Origin: Rhizopus arrhizus
Taxonomy: Eukaryota > Mucoromycota > Mucoromycetes > Mucorales > Rhizopodaceae
Length of the DNA stretch: 64,000 bases
Assembly (NCBI GenBank): GCA_024220505.1
Contig: JAKZZE010000009.1
Span: 940,001 to 1,004,000 of the forward strand
Reading direction: 5' to 3'
Every line of letters begins with the position of its first letter. Position 1 is the stretch's first letter. This document shows positions 34,377 to 45,857 of this stretch, piece after piece. Made by a program: the position numbers and the translations under genes. The notes beneath the pieces are model-generated. The model had not been told where the DNA came from, ran no database searches, and was given only the letters and a program-made list of their open reading frames with translations.

Positions 34377-35737
34377 TTATGTAAGAAAGACCTTCATATT
34401 GGATGTGCGTTTTCTAGTCTTTTCATATCTTTCCACAAATGTTTCCAAATTCAAAACTTTGACACGTTTATGACACATTAAATGATAAGTCTCTTTGAGT
34501 AATTCGAAGTTGGTAGGAAACATAATGTCGTACCAACCTGGAGGCAATCTAAAAGTCTTACACCGCACCATTCTATCTTTGTAAGGCGTCTGTACCAGGG
34601 GTGCGTTCAAGCCCTCGATCGTGTGAGGCAAAGATGAATAGTCAGTCAATATAAGACGATGCTCCGGGAAATAAGATCGTAGGATATCCAGCAATTGGAA
34701 TAGTTTGGTGGGTACAAATTCATAACTGTCATTGATATTGCTCGACAGTGATAATCTTTTAAATCTATCCCATGTGCGGCTTGGGCTGGTTGTCTTGAGT
34801 TTTTTTCGAAAGCCGAGGTATCGGTTGATGAGGGGATCACTGCCCACAGGTTCAAATAGTTGGTGATAATGGCCCTGGCTATCAATACAGACAAGACCTT
34901 GATGGGGTGTCATACCTTGGTATTGGATCATGTCATGTCCAAGTCGGGTCTATTGAAAAGTTACACACATAATTCACACACTTTTACATGTTCCTTACCA
35001 ACACTTCTGAGCCCAGAATAAAGCACTGCTCTGTCACCAATTTATTCCAATCAAATATACTTTGTTCAAAACGCGTCATTGGACAATCATATTCAGGAAT
35101 ACGTTGGTGAGCAGTATGTGGTAGTTCAATAAGATTATATTGTGTTCGTTGATAGACTGAGGGTTCATGTTGTTTTATATAATCCAAAATATAAGGCATC
35201 AATCGTCCTTTACCCCCGTTTAATTCATAGATAATCAGGTCCTTATGTGGATATAATGACAATTTATATTCTACTACCATATATTTGGCTATAGCTTGCG
35301 CAAACCAAGGCTGTTCCTGTAAATTTAAATACAATTTTTACAACTAATTAATAGAGCCTTACCTGAAATAGTTCTGTAGATGAATAGCTGTGTGGTGATT
35401 GAACTCCTCCGTGTGTTCGAGCAATGGTACTCATCAGTCTAATATAATCCTCATCTCCTTCCCATTCCTTTTCTTTATTGTTGAACGATATAGGTTGCTT
35501 TGCAAAGAAGCCGTAATTTGGATTATATAAAGAATCGTTAATGAAATCTCTAACCAGCATCTTTGTTCGTACAGGAGGTAACAGACAGGTTCGAGTATCT
35601 CTACTTGTTTGTCGTTTGTATGTCTCATGTTCTTCTAAATGACTTTTTCTTTTGGCAAGAAAGGGGGTAAAGAAACCATGGTGCCTTTTAAACTGTTTAT
35701 AGGCTGGATGGTTTAATATCTTTGTGCGTTGAAACAT
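34377..35737 (-). CDS. MidA/NDUFAF7-like SAM-dependent methyltransferase, divergent
   Basis: Exons 35737-35363, 35316-34999 and 34949-34377 (125, 106 and 191 codons), 421 aa. It begins MFQRTKILNHPAYKQFKRHH (basic, mitochondria-like). The layout follows the PF02636 family: KMLVRDFINDSLYNPNYGFF (like the 'xYL.D..YGYY' start), HSYSSTELFQ, QPWFAQAIAKYMV, LIIYELNGGKGRLMPYILDY where the usual SAM loop is ELGPGRG, then LTDYSSLPHTIEGLNAPLVQ. NDUFAF7 dimethylates a complex I subunit. The altered SAM loop suggests a divergent paralogue, as in fungi with MidA relatives of unknown substrate. The 5' end lies 132 bp from the divergent peroxiredoxin start. Confidence 0.72.
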
Positions 35738-35869
35738 TCAAAAAAAGAAAGAGATGGTAAAAGTGTCGGAGAGAGAAATGCGGTTTTTTGCTTTAAATAT
35801 GAAAATATAGCCTCTATAGTTTTATCTTTTTTCTTTTTTCTTTTTCATATTCTCTTTAAGAATAGAAAA
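35738..35869. promoter_or_regulatory. Shared divergent promoter, methyltransferase / peroxiredoxin
   Basis: Only 132 bp separate the two ATGs. It contains the T/C-rich tract ttttatcttttttcttttttctttttc (about 35820-35846) before the peroxiredoxin start. No specific factor site is claimed. Confidence 0.5.
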
Positions 35870-36600
35870 ATGGTAAGCAAATAGTGAACAAAAGCAAATG
35901 TAAGATGATAGCTTACGATTCATATATAGTCTGTCCAAGTTGGTGATATTGTAAGTTTATCTCTATCATTTTGATAACACTCATTCAGACTTTTTGTGAA
36001 TATAATAGATTCCTGAAGCAACCCTTCACTATGTACCCTTTGACCCAAATGAAGATATTACTGCTTGTCCTCGGTAAGTACCCAATAATAACTAAAAAGA
36101 TGACCTCTAAATAAGTAATTACGATGCTAGTCCCATCCCTTACAAGCTTCATGAACAATTGAAGGGCAAAAAGGCTATCATTTTTGCTATTCCTGGTAGA
36201 GACGCGAATTTATCTGAAGATTATATATCTAATCCTTTTATTAGGACCCTTTACTCCTACTTGCTCCGAAACCCATGTTCCCGGTTACTTGAACGCACAT
36301 GAGGCTCTCAAAGCAAAGGGAGTCAATGAGGTAATCTGTATCTCTGTTGTTGATGGATTTATCATGAACGCGTTTGCCAAAGCCTACAAAGCTGGTGATA
36401 AAGTTATCATGGCTGGTGATGGAAGTGCAGAATTCTCAAAGGCTCTTGGCCTTACACAAGACTTGACAAAGGCAGGTATGGGTATTCGATCCAAGCGCTT
36501 TGCTATTATTGTTGATGACTTGGTTGTTAAGTACGTTGGTGTCGAAGAGGGTCCTGGTGTCAATGCTTCTGGTGTTGATGCTGTCTTGGCAAAATTGTAA
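35870..36600 (+). CDS. Peroxiredoxin, Prx5/Ahp1 type
   Basis: Exons 35870-35872, 35930-35950, 36009-36073, 36131-36195 and 36245-36600; 169 aa. Exon 1 is just the ATG (donor gtaagc directly follows). Joined start: MSVQVGDIIPEATLHYVPFD. The peroxidatic Cys58 is in GPFTPTCSETHVPGYL, followed by GVNEVICISVVDGFIMNAFAKAY and GMGIRSKRFAIIVDD, all standard for thiol-specific Prx5-type enzymes. It reduces H2O2 and alkyl hydroperoxides using thioredoxin or glutathione. No second conserved resolving Cys is obvious in the usual Prx5 position. The last exon carries most of the fold. Neighbours are unrelated apart from the shared promoter. Confidence 0.92.
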
Positions 36601-36946
36601 AGAAAGTTGAAAAATAATAAATGAATTTTTGTTTATTGACTCAATAATATTTGTTTTTTCTATTGTTACATACATGAAATAATTTAAAATATGATAAAAT
36701 ATATACATTGGCATAAAGCATATTGAGTTTTTAACGAAAAGGAACAATAGAAGGTCTTTTTTAATGACATCAGTTAAGATTCATTGTGATAGATCATTAA
36801 AATTCAATGACTTTCAAGCATGTATAATGAGTGATAATGATATGATAATACACTTTTGTAGCGAAACTTTTCACGGGAAAAACGGTAATTATAAAAATAT
36901 CACTGCTTTCTATTTTTTTCTTTTTTTTTTCTAGAATTAAAAAAAG
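36601..36946. other. Intergenic, peroxiredoxin 3' end and Derlin promoter
   Basis: AATAAA at about 36616. A T/C-rich run ending ttttttttttctag lies just before the Derlin ATG. No gene. Confidence 0.55.
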
Positions 36947-37778
36947 ATGCCACCGACTACACCATCTCAACGTAATGAAATAATCGATTGGTACAAATCA
37001 ATTCCCTCAACTACCAGATTTTTACTTTCGACTATGGTCATCACTACAACAGCTTCATCGCTTGGTTTTGTTAGTCCTTCATCTTTAATTCTTTACTGGC
37101 CAGATGTGAAATACCGCCTACAAGTAAATACCAAACATCTACAATGACAAGCTTATGTTAACACATACTATATAAAAATAGATTTGGCGACTTGCTAGTT
37201 GTTTCTTTGTGAATAGACTCAGTTTAGATTTTGCATTCAATGCATACTTTTTTTATAGTAATTCTTTACAACTAGAGACTCAAGTATTTCAAAGCCAGCC
37301 TGCAGATTACGTCTTTTTCCACTTGTTCACTGGCAGTTTACAAGTGATGGCAGCAGGCTTTTTAAACCTTTATGTGTTGAGTGATGGTATTTTGTTGTCT
37401 ACAATCTACCTTTTATCTCAACATTTCCGTGATTCGCCTGTTTGGTTCATGTTTGGTATTCGTTTAAAGGTAAAGACAAAAATGACTGCATAAAAAAAGC
37501 TTTCCTAAAATAATGTCCAGGCACTTTATCTTCCTTGGGCAATTATTGCACAAAAATTTGTCATGTCTGGAGGCGAAATACCAAAGGCTTCTATTGCTGG
37601 TTTACTATCAGCACACATTTATTACTATTTGACAACTATTTACCCTAGTCAAGGAGGAAGACGTTATTTGCAAACACCTGAATTTTTAAAACAATTTTTT
37701 TCAAATCGACCAAGAAATAGTCAAACAAACATGTTTGGAAGACATGCTTGGGGAAGTGGTCGACGCTTGGATAGCTAA
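36947..37778 (+). CDS. Derlin-family rhomboid pseudoprotease (ERAD)
   Basis: Exons 36947-37123, 37182-37469 and 37521-37778 (59, 96 and 86 codons), 240 aa. Start MPPTTPSQRNEIIDWYKSIP; then STTRFLLSTMVITTTASSLG (TM1), FVNRLSLDFAFNAYFFYSNS, a block in the place of the family's F.L..YFLYTYS, QVMAAGFLNLYVLSDGILLS, ALYLPWAIIAQKF (for W.LL.F), and GLLSAHIYYYLTTIYPSQGG-RRYLQTPEFLKQ, the last a strong Der1/Derlin signature (G...GH.Y.FL...YP...G...L.TP..L). Derlins help extract misfolded proteins from the ER for degradation. The tail NMFGRHAWGSGRRLDS lacks an obvious SHP box, though W-G-x-G-R-x-L is similar to the Derlin SHP motif (FxGxGxxLG). Confidence 0.92.
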
Positions 37779-37982
37779 AAAAGGAAATATGAAAAATAAA
37801 ATCGACGTCACTTATATATTTTTATTCTCCGATTCTTTGTTTTTGCGTGGTTGTAGGCGGGGGGCTGTCAAGACATGGTCAAACTTTTTTTTTTTCTTGT
37901 TGTTTTAGGCCTTTAGAAAGAAAGAAAAAAGCAAGCAATTTTTTTTCTTGATCACAAAACCCCCCTACTCTAAATAAAAAAA

Positions 37983-39250
37983 ATGTTTTCTCGGCTCGCA
38001 ACACAGTCAGCAAAGCACTCTGTGCGTTCATTTGTTAAGCCTACCATTCAGGTACACACCTCTTCAACACAATTTACATTTTATTTTTTTGAATTTTATT
38101 ATTTATTCATTCGAATAGGCTCGATTTGCTTCTACAAAACCCGCCATCAGCTCCGTAAGTGTCCAAGGAAAAAAAAAAAAAAAAAAGATCATGTACACTG
38201 TAGAATTTAACATCACTTTATAGAACCCTATGCAATTTGGACTTGTGACCGCTGCTATTGTTGGTACCACAGCTACTGCTTACATGTATGCCGACGCTTC
38301 TGCCAACATGGCTGATGAAGGACTTCATGCTCCTCACTATCCTTGGCCCCACAGTGGCCCTCTCTCTACTTTTGATCATGCTGCGTAAATTACCGAGACA
38401 TACATTTTGATATAGTTGCTGACCCTCATTCGATAGTATTCGTCGTGGTTACCAAGTTTACAGAGAAGTCTGTTCAGCTTGTCACTCTCTTGACCGTATC
38501 GCCTGGAGAAACTTGGTCGGTGTTTCCCACACAGAAGCTGAAGCCAAGGCAATGGCTGAAGAATTTGAATATCAAGACGGACCTGATGATAAGGGTGAGA
38601 TGTTTGCTAGACCAGGCAAGGTAAAATGAAAAACCAAAGTAGTAAAATGAGAGCACTACTGATCGTTTGTAGCTTTCTGATTACATGCCTCAACCTTATG
38701 CCAACGAAGAAGCTGCTCGTGCTGCTAATGCTGGTGCTTTGCCCCCAGATCTTTCTTTGATCACCAAAGCTCGTCACGGTGGTGAGGTAAGGATTGAGAT
38801 GAGTGTAGAAAGAGAAAGGAGAATAACAAAATTGTACATAGGACTATGTCTTCTCTCTTCTTACTGGTTATGTTGATGCTCCCGGAGGTATTGAAGTTCG
38901 TGAAGGTTTGAACTACAATCCTTACTTCCCTGGTGGTGCTATTGCCATGGCCCGTGTTCTTTTCGACGGTGTTGTTGAATATGAAGACGGTACCCCTGCT
39001 ACCACATCTCAAATGGCCAAGGATGTCTCTACTTTCCTTGCCTGGGCTGCTGAACCAGAACACGATGACCGTAAGAAGATGGGTATGAAGGCTGTCATTA
39101 TCTTGACTGGCTTGACTGCTTTGTCCATCTGGTTAAAGCGTTTCAAGTGGGCCCCTATTAAGTCTAGAAAGATTGTTTACAAGTAAGTAGAAAATGGAAC
39201 ATGTACTTTAAATGACAATGCTCATGATTTTCTATAGCCCTCCCAAATAA
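37983..39250 (+). CDS. CYT1: Cytochrome c1, haem protein of complex III
   Basis: Six or more exons from [20 protein letters not shown] (basic mitochondrial presequence) through [32 protein letters not shown] (second targeting/TM part), [19 protein letters not shown], then [20 protein letters not shown] with the haem c motif [74 protein letters not shown] (the Met axial ligand is in AMA), and a C-terminal TM ([20 protein letters not shown]) ending PPK, stop at 39248-39250 in a tiny last exon. It passes electrons from the Rieske protein to cytochrome c in the inner mitochondrial membrane. Confidence 0.96.
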
Positions 39251-39542
39251 GAACAAATTCATAAAATAAAACACTTATACATTAGTACCTTATTTTATAT
39301 GTCTTGAAAAAAAAATTGCGACTTTATGATATTATGCTAATTGGGAAGTATTTTTTCTAATTGAGTAAGAATTATGCTTCAAAAATGGAAACATTTGTCT
39401 TGTATTGAATATAAAAAAAAAACTAGCTTTGTTCATGTTGACAAAAATTGAAGATGATTATAAAATTGATAAGGCTTGTGGTTTTTTTTTTTCTCTTTCG
39501 TGTGATAAACTTTTATAAAAAAAATACAATTGTGCTTTATTC

Positions 39543-40794
39543 ATTATGGATTATCCATATATTCTGAAGGTCGCCTGGCTTTTATGTTTGAAAAGTTCAT
39601 TGGACTATTGGATAGATTGGGAGAAGAAGACCGAGAGATGTAATTAGAAGAACTATAGGAAGGTGGTGGATTCAATAGAGGGGTGACCAAGGAACGACAA
39701 GACTGTAAACGTGCTTCTAAACTCTATAGATATTTGTTAGAACAGACCTTTAAATATAGCAGTGACTTACTCTAACACGGCCCACCATGTCCTGCACCAT
39801 CTTGACTGGATTTGAGGCAGATGAGTTGCGAGGAACACGACTTTGACGAGCGTTATAAGGATCAAAATCAGGAGTGGAAGATCGGTTGTTCATAGCCAGT
39901 TGATGTCTATTCTTCTTTTCCAATTCTTCCAGCTTGTTTTCCAATTCACTGATAAATTCTCTTTGTTTTGTTTCCTGTGCGCGAGAGACGGATAATTCCT
40001 GATTGACCTCTGTTGATGGATATAGATAAGTATGGATTTCACCCAAGGTATAAATAGATTACCGTTCAACTCATCCTTCAGCCTTTGTGTTTGCTCTGTC
40101 AAATTGTCTTTGGCTGATATTTCGTGTTCAAGTATCGCATTTCTTTCGATTGCTTTGTTCAATTTCATCTCAAGATCTGTCAAGGATGAAGTCGCAGCTC
40201 TAATACGAAAAACTGTTAGAGAAAAGAAATCAATTCATGCGCACATGTAAAAAAAAGGGGGGGGGTGAATAGAACAAATACTTGCCTTTCTGTTCTTTCA
40301 AGATCATCATTATCCAATTCTAGCTCAAGTACCTTTTTTCTAAAGGATTCCTCTGTTGCTCTTAAAATATCAATTTCTCTTTGCATTTGTACCATGGTTA
40401 AGTTTTGTTCATGCTTAGATTCGGTATATTTGCTCTGGATGTAGATGGTGTTTAAGAAAGAATCAAAAATGGAGAGTTCTAATCTTACCTTCCAATCTTC
40501 GGCATCTCTTTTGAAATGCTCACAACGAGATTTTAGGTCGTTATAGGCCTTTTCTGTTGTCTGGAGTTCTTTTTCGAGTTCCTCTTCGAGTTCACGAGAG
40601 GAAACTTGGAATTCATCTAAAGCAGCTCTTGTTTCTTGTAAAGTACCTTCTAGATTCTCCGCATGACTTCTCCAATAGTCTAATTCTTCTTGAATAGAAT
40701 TGAATTGCCTATGGAATATGTTATAGAATGTCCTATAATACGTTTATTCTTCTCAATATTTCTTTTAATTCGTTTACATGACGTTTGTTGACAT
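39543..40794 (-). CDS. NudE/NDE1-type dynein regulator, coiled coil
   Basis: A 17-nt first exon (40794-40778, MSTNV) is followed by intron 40709-40777 and exon 2 reading [20 protein letters not shown], then [40 protein letters not shown], the signature N-terminal coiled coil of NudE/Ro11, which binds Lis1 and dynein. Further exons give [60 protein letters not shown] and a Ser-rich tail ([20 protein letters not shown]) ending EYMDNP. Loss of NudE in fungi affects nuclear migration. The split start codon context (AT|G across the intron gives residue 6) supports the first exon choice, though the ATG is inferred. Confidence 0.85.
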
Positions 40795-41253
40795 TGTACA
40801 GATTTACTTGTTTTAAAAATGAGTTATAATGTCCCTGAGATTTGGTTTTACAGCTTTTAACTAAGCGTACCCCGTTTTGCACCCTATTTCTCCCTTCTCC
40901 TTAATTTTCAGCGCGAGAAACTGTTTTGGGTTATGACGAGCAAGATATCATTTATATGCACGCAGAGTCATATAATCTGAACGAGATAGGATAAATAGAT
41001 AATAAAAGCGACTTGGAAGATTTAATTGAGGTTTGATAATAAAAAGCTATTATGATAGGCCTATTCATCAAGCTCATGTTTATTGATAAAGACAAAGATG
41101 AATTATTAATTACAATAAGACGATAGTTTTAGTCAACTCTCAAAGAGATCGACTATGAGTGTAGCAAAATACGTTTCAAATTCATCTCTATTCTTGTGCG
41201 TAAATGTAGTTTAAGGTTTGGTTATGACCGTCATGTTCTCGTTTAACCAAGTC

Positions 41254-41297
<44 letters not shown>

Positions 41298-43085
41298 AGA
41301 AGCGGAGTGAGGTGTCACTGGTATGTGACATTTTTAATAAGAATATTGATACTATCAATCAAAACGAGTTTTTTTACGGATTACAAAAAATGTAATTCTC
41401 AACTGAGCCCTTTTTTTTACTTTAATAATAGATTCGGATCTTTTCGTAACTGGATTTTCATATCAAGAAATAAAAAGTGCTGATGCAATGCTCAATGTTA
41501 AAAGCAGCATTATTACCGAATGATACAAATGATGAATCAAGTTGTAATAAAATTGTAGTGAATTTTCACTTACAAATTATCATGCACTGAATTAAAAAAA
41601 TATGATGTGCTTTTTTATAAAAAAGAAATCATGAGTTTTTTTTGCTTAATAAACATATCCATTTGTTTATTCTCTATCACATGCATGTAAAAGAGAGTGG
41701 GTTTTATGTTTTGACTTGTTACACTACATTAAAAGATAATATCTGAGACTCAGAATGATGTATTCTGTGAGACGCGTCTAATACAATCCTTTTTGAATAA
41801 AGAAAAAAGAATAAGCAATTGGATAAACTAAATGCACACTGGCGCTATCTCTGCATATATTTTTTAAAAAGCCAATTGCTGTATGCTTGCACAAAGATAA
41901 TGTCACTATTATCAACAGGACATTATAAAACAACATTGGCTTTTTTGTTGTTTTTCATAAAAAATGACACCAAGTATTGGATGCATTCAAAAGTAAGAGT
42001 GTTGAGTAGTCGATGAAAAGTGTTGTAAATTTGAAAAGAATACGATGAACAGTGTCAATAAATCAAGGATGGGTTTAAAAAACATGATTGTTTTTTCGTA
42101 TCAAAGCTCTTTTTCTTTGCTTTTTAAAAAAAAAGTGCAAAGAAACGCATGCAACACGATATGAGTACAGAATGAATAAGAATTCCGTCAAATGAAAATA
42201 TGAAACAGCTGGTTATTTTCATGATACAAACAAAGCCAAAGAATACCAACAACAATCTGTTTCAATAACCATAAATAGCAACATTCGATTCATTAGCATT
42301 ATTTGAAAATCACGATAGGTGAATGGTATATGCAAATACCTTTTTTTCTTTTTTTCAAACATCAAAATAAACTGCAGATAAATAAATACACTTTGTTATC
42401 GGATAGTGACACACATTCTAAAATAGAAATATTGTGTGGAGGGGGGAATACTTGACTGCAGGGATGAGAAGAAAGTGTTGAAAGATATGTCAACTGCTTG
42501 ACTATGATTTCATTCATCCTGTTCTAGCTTCATACCATTCCATCAAAAGGTCCAAGGTGGCCCCCCTTTTCTCATCCGGAAACAATAAGTTTCATACTTT
42601 TAAAGAGAGAGAGAGAAACAATTTAATTTGTTTGCCAAGGTTTGATATGTACTACATAAAATAATCTTATAAAATGACCGATGGTATTCAAATCCCCCTC
42701 TCCTTATTGATGATTTTAATAATCTAGTTGTAAAGGCATCAGGATCAAGTACTTGCACCAAGGAGACAATTTCCCCCCTTTCTTAAAGGATGTTCCTAGC
42801 TAACAAATAAAAAAGTTGACATGACAACCATGTGATTTAAAGAAGAAGAATCAACAATTGTCATAGAAACAAAGAAAAATCAAAAGAGATGAAAAAGATG
42901 ATTATTTTGTAACTTGTATGAAAGGATGAATTTGATTTTGATCAACCCATGTTTTATAAACAATTAAAAAGGGAGAATAATTGTTATTATTTCAACTTGT
43001 TTGATGAACACATCTTTTGAATCCTACTTGATAACACCAATGTATTGATCGATCCTATCCAAAGGTGGATCATGATTGACATTGT

Positions 43086-43127
<42 letters not shown>

Positions 43128-43667
43128 TAAGGTATGGTCTGTTTAGATTGATGTTCAGCAGACCAATATTGTTTTTTTAAAGATACAAGTGATTGCAATC
43201 TAGAAAATTATTTGATGTCTCATCAGACTGAGTCTCATAATTAAGTTCAAAATCACCGTATTGTTTAAATGTCAAAACAAGTAATACATTTCTCACACTT
43301 TTTTTTATTGAAACAAGCTATAGACAAAACCTTATTTCTTTCTTTTCCTTCTTTGTATTAATTCTTGTATAAGGATTACTTCATTTCTATTAAATAACCT
43401 GATAAAAACCACGCCACTTGATAGCTTCAATCTCTTTCTTTATGCAAGTGTAACGCGGCCTGTGCTTCTGCGCCCTTCAGTGGGAAATATCGGATCGTGT
43501 TAAACATAAACAATGTGAGTCTGAAGTTTCTGTTTTCAGCTAAATAAAATTCGCTTACACATTTAAAATGTTGTGTATAAATAATCGTCAATTATTTCCC
43601 TTTTTCTCCTCAACTTATTTTTTTTTCTCTTTCTTTTTTTTTTTTTTTTTTTTTCTTTTTTATAAAA
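40795..43667. other. Intergenic, 2.9 kb, low complexity
   Basis: Divergent interval between NudE and the Reg1-like gene. It contains poly(A) at about 41263-41294, poly(A) at 43090-43125 and a T/C-rich leader at 43600-43660. The frame at 41819-42016 has no domain. Confidence 0.6.
43090..43125 (+). repeat. Poly(A) run of about 36
   Basis: A homopolymer upstream of the Reg1-like gene. Confidence 0.85.
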
Positions 43668-44606
43668 ATGAAAGCAGAATATTGTGTAGATTATTTGTCA
43701 TACAAGTGGAAGACAGATGATTTAATACAAACCTATCGAGAAACTCGTAAACATTTAATTGTCAATAAAGATAGACATGAAGAATACAAGTTGAAAAGAC
43801 TACAAAATGCACTTTGGAGAGAGATGGCAAGGAATTGTACACCTAATCTGAGTCAATCAAATGGATTGATCGATCCATCCTCTGTGAGTTGGTAAGTAAA
43901 TAAAAAGTTTTATGATTCTTATTTTACTATTTTTGGTTTAATGATTTTAATAAATTTTCCTCTTAGGCAGAAAGAATCTGATATCACATGTAATATAAAC
44001 ATATAAATGAATTGGAATGTAAGCAAAAAAAAAATAAACTGAATGAATTCAATAGGGCTTTATGGACCCATTTATACAATAACGAATCATGAAACACAGA
44101 CAGATACTGCCTCAACCAGTTCTTGTATTCAAGGCATCAAACCTGTTTTGAAAAAACATATTTCTGTACAACAACATTCACCATTACCGACTTGTTCCGA
44201 CGATATGTTAATGATAGATTATGATTATTACTATCATTATTCATCATCAACCACTTCTAATAACACATCCCTTGTATCATCCAGAAATAATAGTTTCAGT
44301 AGCATCAGTACCAACACAACCACAGCAACCACACACAAGATGGTCTATTTTAATCCGGAAATAATCGAGATTGAATATCAACCAGAATACCCAGTGTCTA
44401 TCACTCCAACATTATTTCCTTTAATAGAAGAAGAACAAGAAGATGAACTCTGGTCATCTTTACTGATTTATGTTCAACGTAATCATTCAACGATCAATTT
44501 GTTTATTTTACTATTTAAATCATTTTTCTCCATCACTACCACCTGGTTGCTATATCAACGCTTATCTCGATTATGGGCTATGAAAAAGCAAAAGAAATTC
44601 TTGTAA
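43668..44606 (+). CDS. GATA_AreA-like (DUF1752) protein with possible PP1-docking motif, Reg1-like
   Basis: Exons 43668-43891, 43967-43989 and 44056-44606 join in phase to 265 aa. VDYLSYKWKTDDLIQTYRET at the N-terminus and, across the introns, SVSWQKESDITWLYGPIY match the 'AreA GATA-like' domain (PF08550) shared by AreA and Reg1/PP1 regulators; the 23-nt middle exon is needed to obtain ITWLYGP. Later come GIKPVLKKHIS and KMVYFNPEIIEIEYQPEYP. KMVYF fits [RK]-x-V-x-F, the PP1 docking form, placed as in Reg1-type proteins after 'LKPVLKK'. There is no GATA zinc finger. A hydrophobic C-terminus (STINLFILLFKSFFSITTTW) could anchor it in a membrane. Role as a glucose or nitrogen-signalling PP1 subunit is inference. 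Confidence 0.8.
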
Positions 44607-45857
44607 ATAGCAAATTCCTCTCTCTCTTTCTCTTTCTCTCCGTGTAACTATTCCCACTCTTGAAACACACTTGTTTTCATCACCTCATAAATTATAATAA
44701 TCATTAAAGACAAGCACAACTCAGTTCATCTGCTTCATTCAACCTTATTTCTTGTTCTTGTGATAGAGTCTAATTTGAGTTTTTATATCAAAGGGGAAGG
44801 TTTCTGCATCCAGTCAATCTCATTCGCTGTCATCCCTTATTGATCTCACTCGATAAAGCAAACTCTTCAACTGATTTACTAAAATGATTCATTCTTTTTC
44901 TACTCACCATCACCTTCCCTTCAAGAAAAAAAAGAAAAAAAAAAAAGGGGGGGGGTTTGATATTGAACTAGTCAAGATGGTTTCAATCATCACCCTTTTC
45001 TTTCCTTCTTTTTTTTTTGCTTGTTTACACTGTTCATGAGAATCTCATCTTTGATATTGAGTGGGATACGATCATCCTGTCTGCCTTTAAGCTTCTTTTA
45101 AAGATTTGAAAGAGAAGGGAGAGATGACTTTGAAAATATTATTTCAGGCTGAAAGAACATCCTTTTTAAAAAGACTTTGAATGTCAAAAGCATTCTGATG
45201 AGGCTCTAAAAGAGATAATTTCAGTAAAGTGTCATGATGTCGAGAGAGTGATAAACTGAATCTTTCAATCTTTTCCTTTTCTAAAGTTTTCTTTATGTGG
45301 ACCATAAAGATCGATTCTTGACATGAATAAAAGCTTTAAAGGGAAACAATCGACAACCATCTTTTTTATTAACCACTTTATTTGTCGTCCGAGGATTTCC
45401 GATAGTTCACATGAACCACCCAAATGAAGAAAACAAGAGCATTTTATAACTTGCAAGATACTGTCAGTGTATTTATCATACCTTGCTAATGTACACAATA
45501 AACAAACCCTTTTTTTTTTTGATTGACTGATTGATGGATACACTCTTCTTTTTTAAAAAAAAAATACAATTTAAATCCAAATACTAATTTTCATTGTATC
45601 CAACTCTTCCATCCCTCCTTTAAAAAAAAGGGATCATCCTCCACTAAACTGACAGTGGATAGACAAGAGATAGCTGGGTAAGAATAAAGCTTTTTGATTG
45701 GCAGATGTTTATCAGTAAGTGACTCGTAATACGGAAGCCAAGTAGGGATTATCGGAAAGTCTATCTTTATCCACCCCCCTACTTTAAATAAGTTTTTTTT
45801 TTTTTTTTTTTTATTATTATTTTTTTTTTTTATTTTTTTTTCAATTATTTTATTTTC
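44607..45857. other. Intergenic, low complexity
   Basis: Contains TC-rich and (A)n(G)n runs (44925-44955) and T-rich runs at 45793-45840. Minus-strand frames here (45265-45917) are Lys/Asn runs from poly(T), not proteins. Confidence 0.6.

Noticed and set aside
34276..34481. Plus-strand frames overlapping the MidA-like gene end
   Set aside because: Antisense to, or flanking, a clear coding gene.
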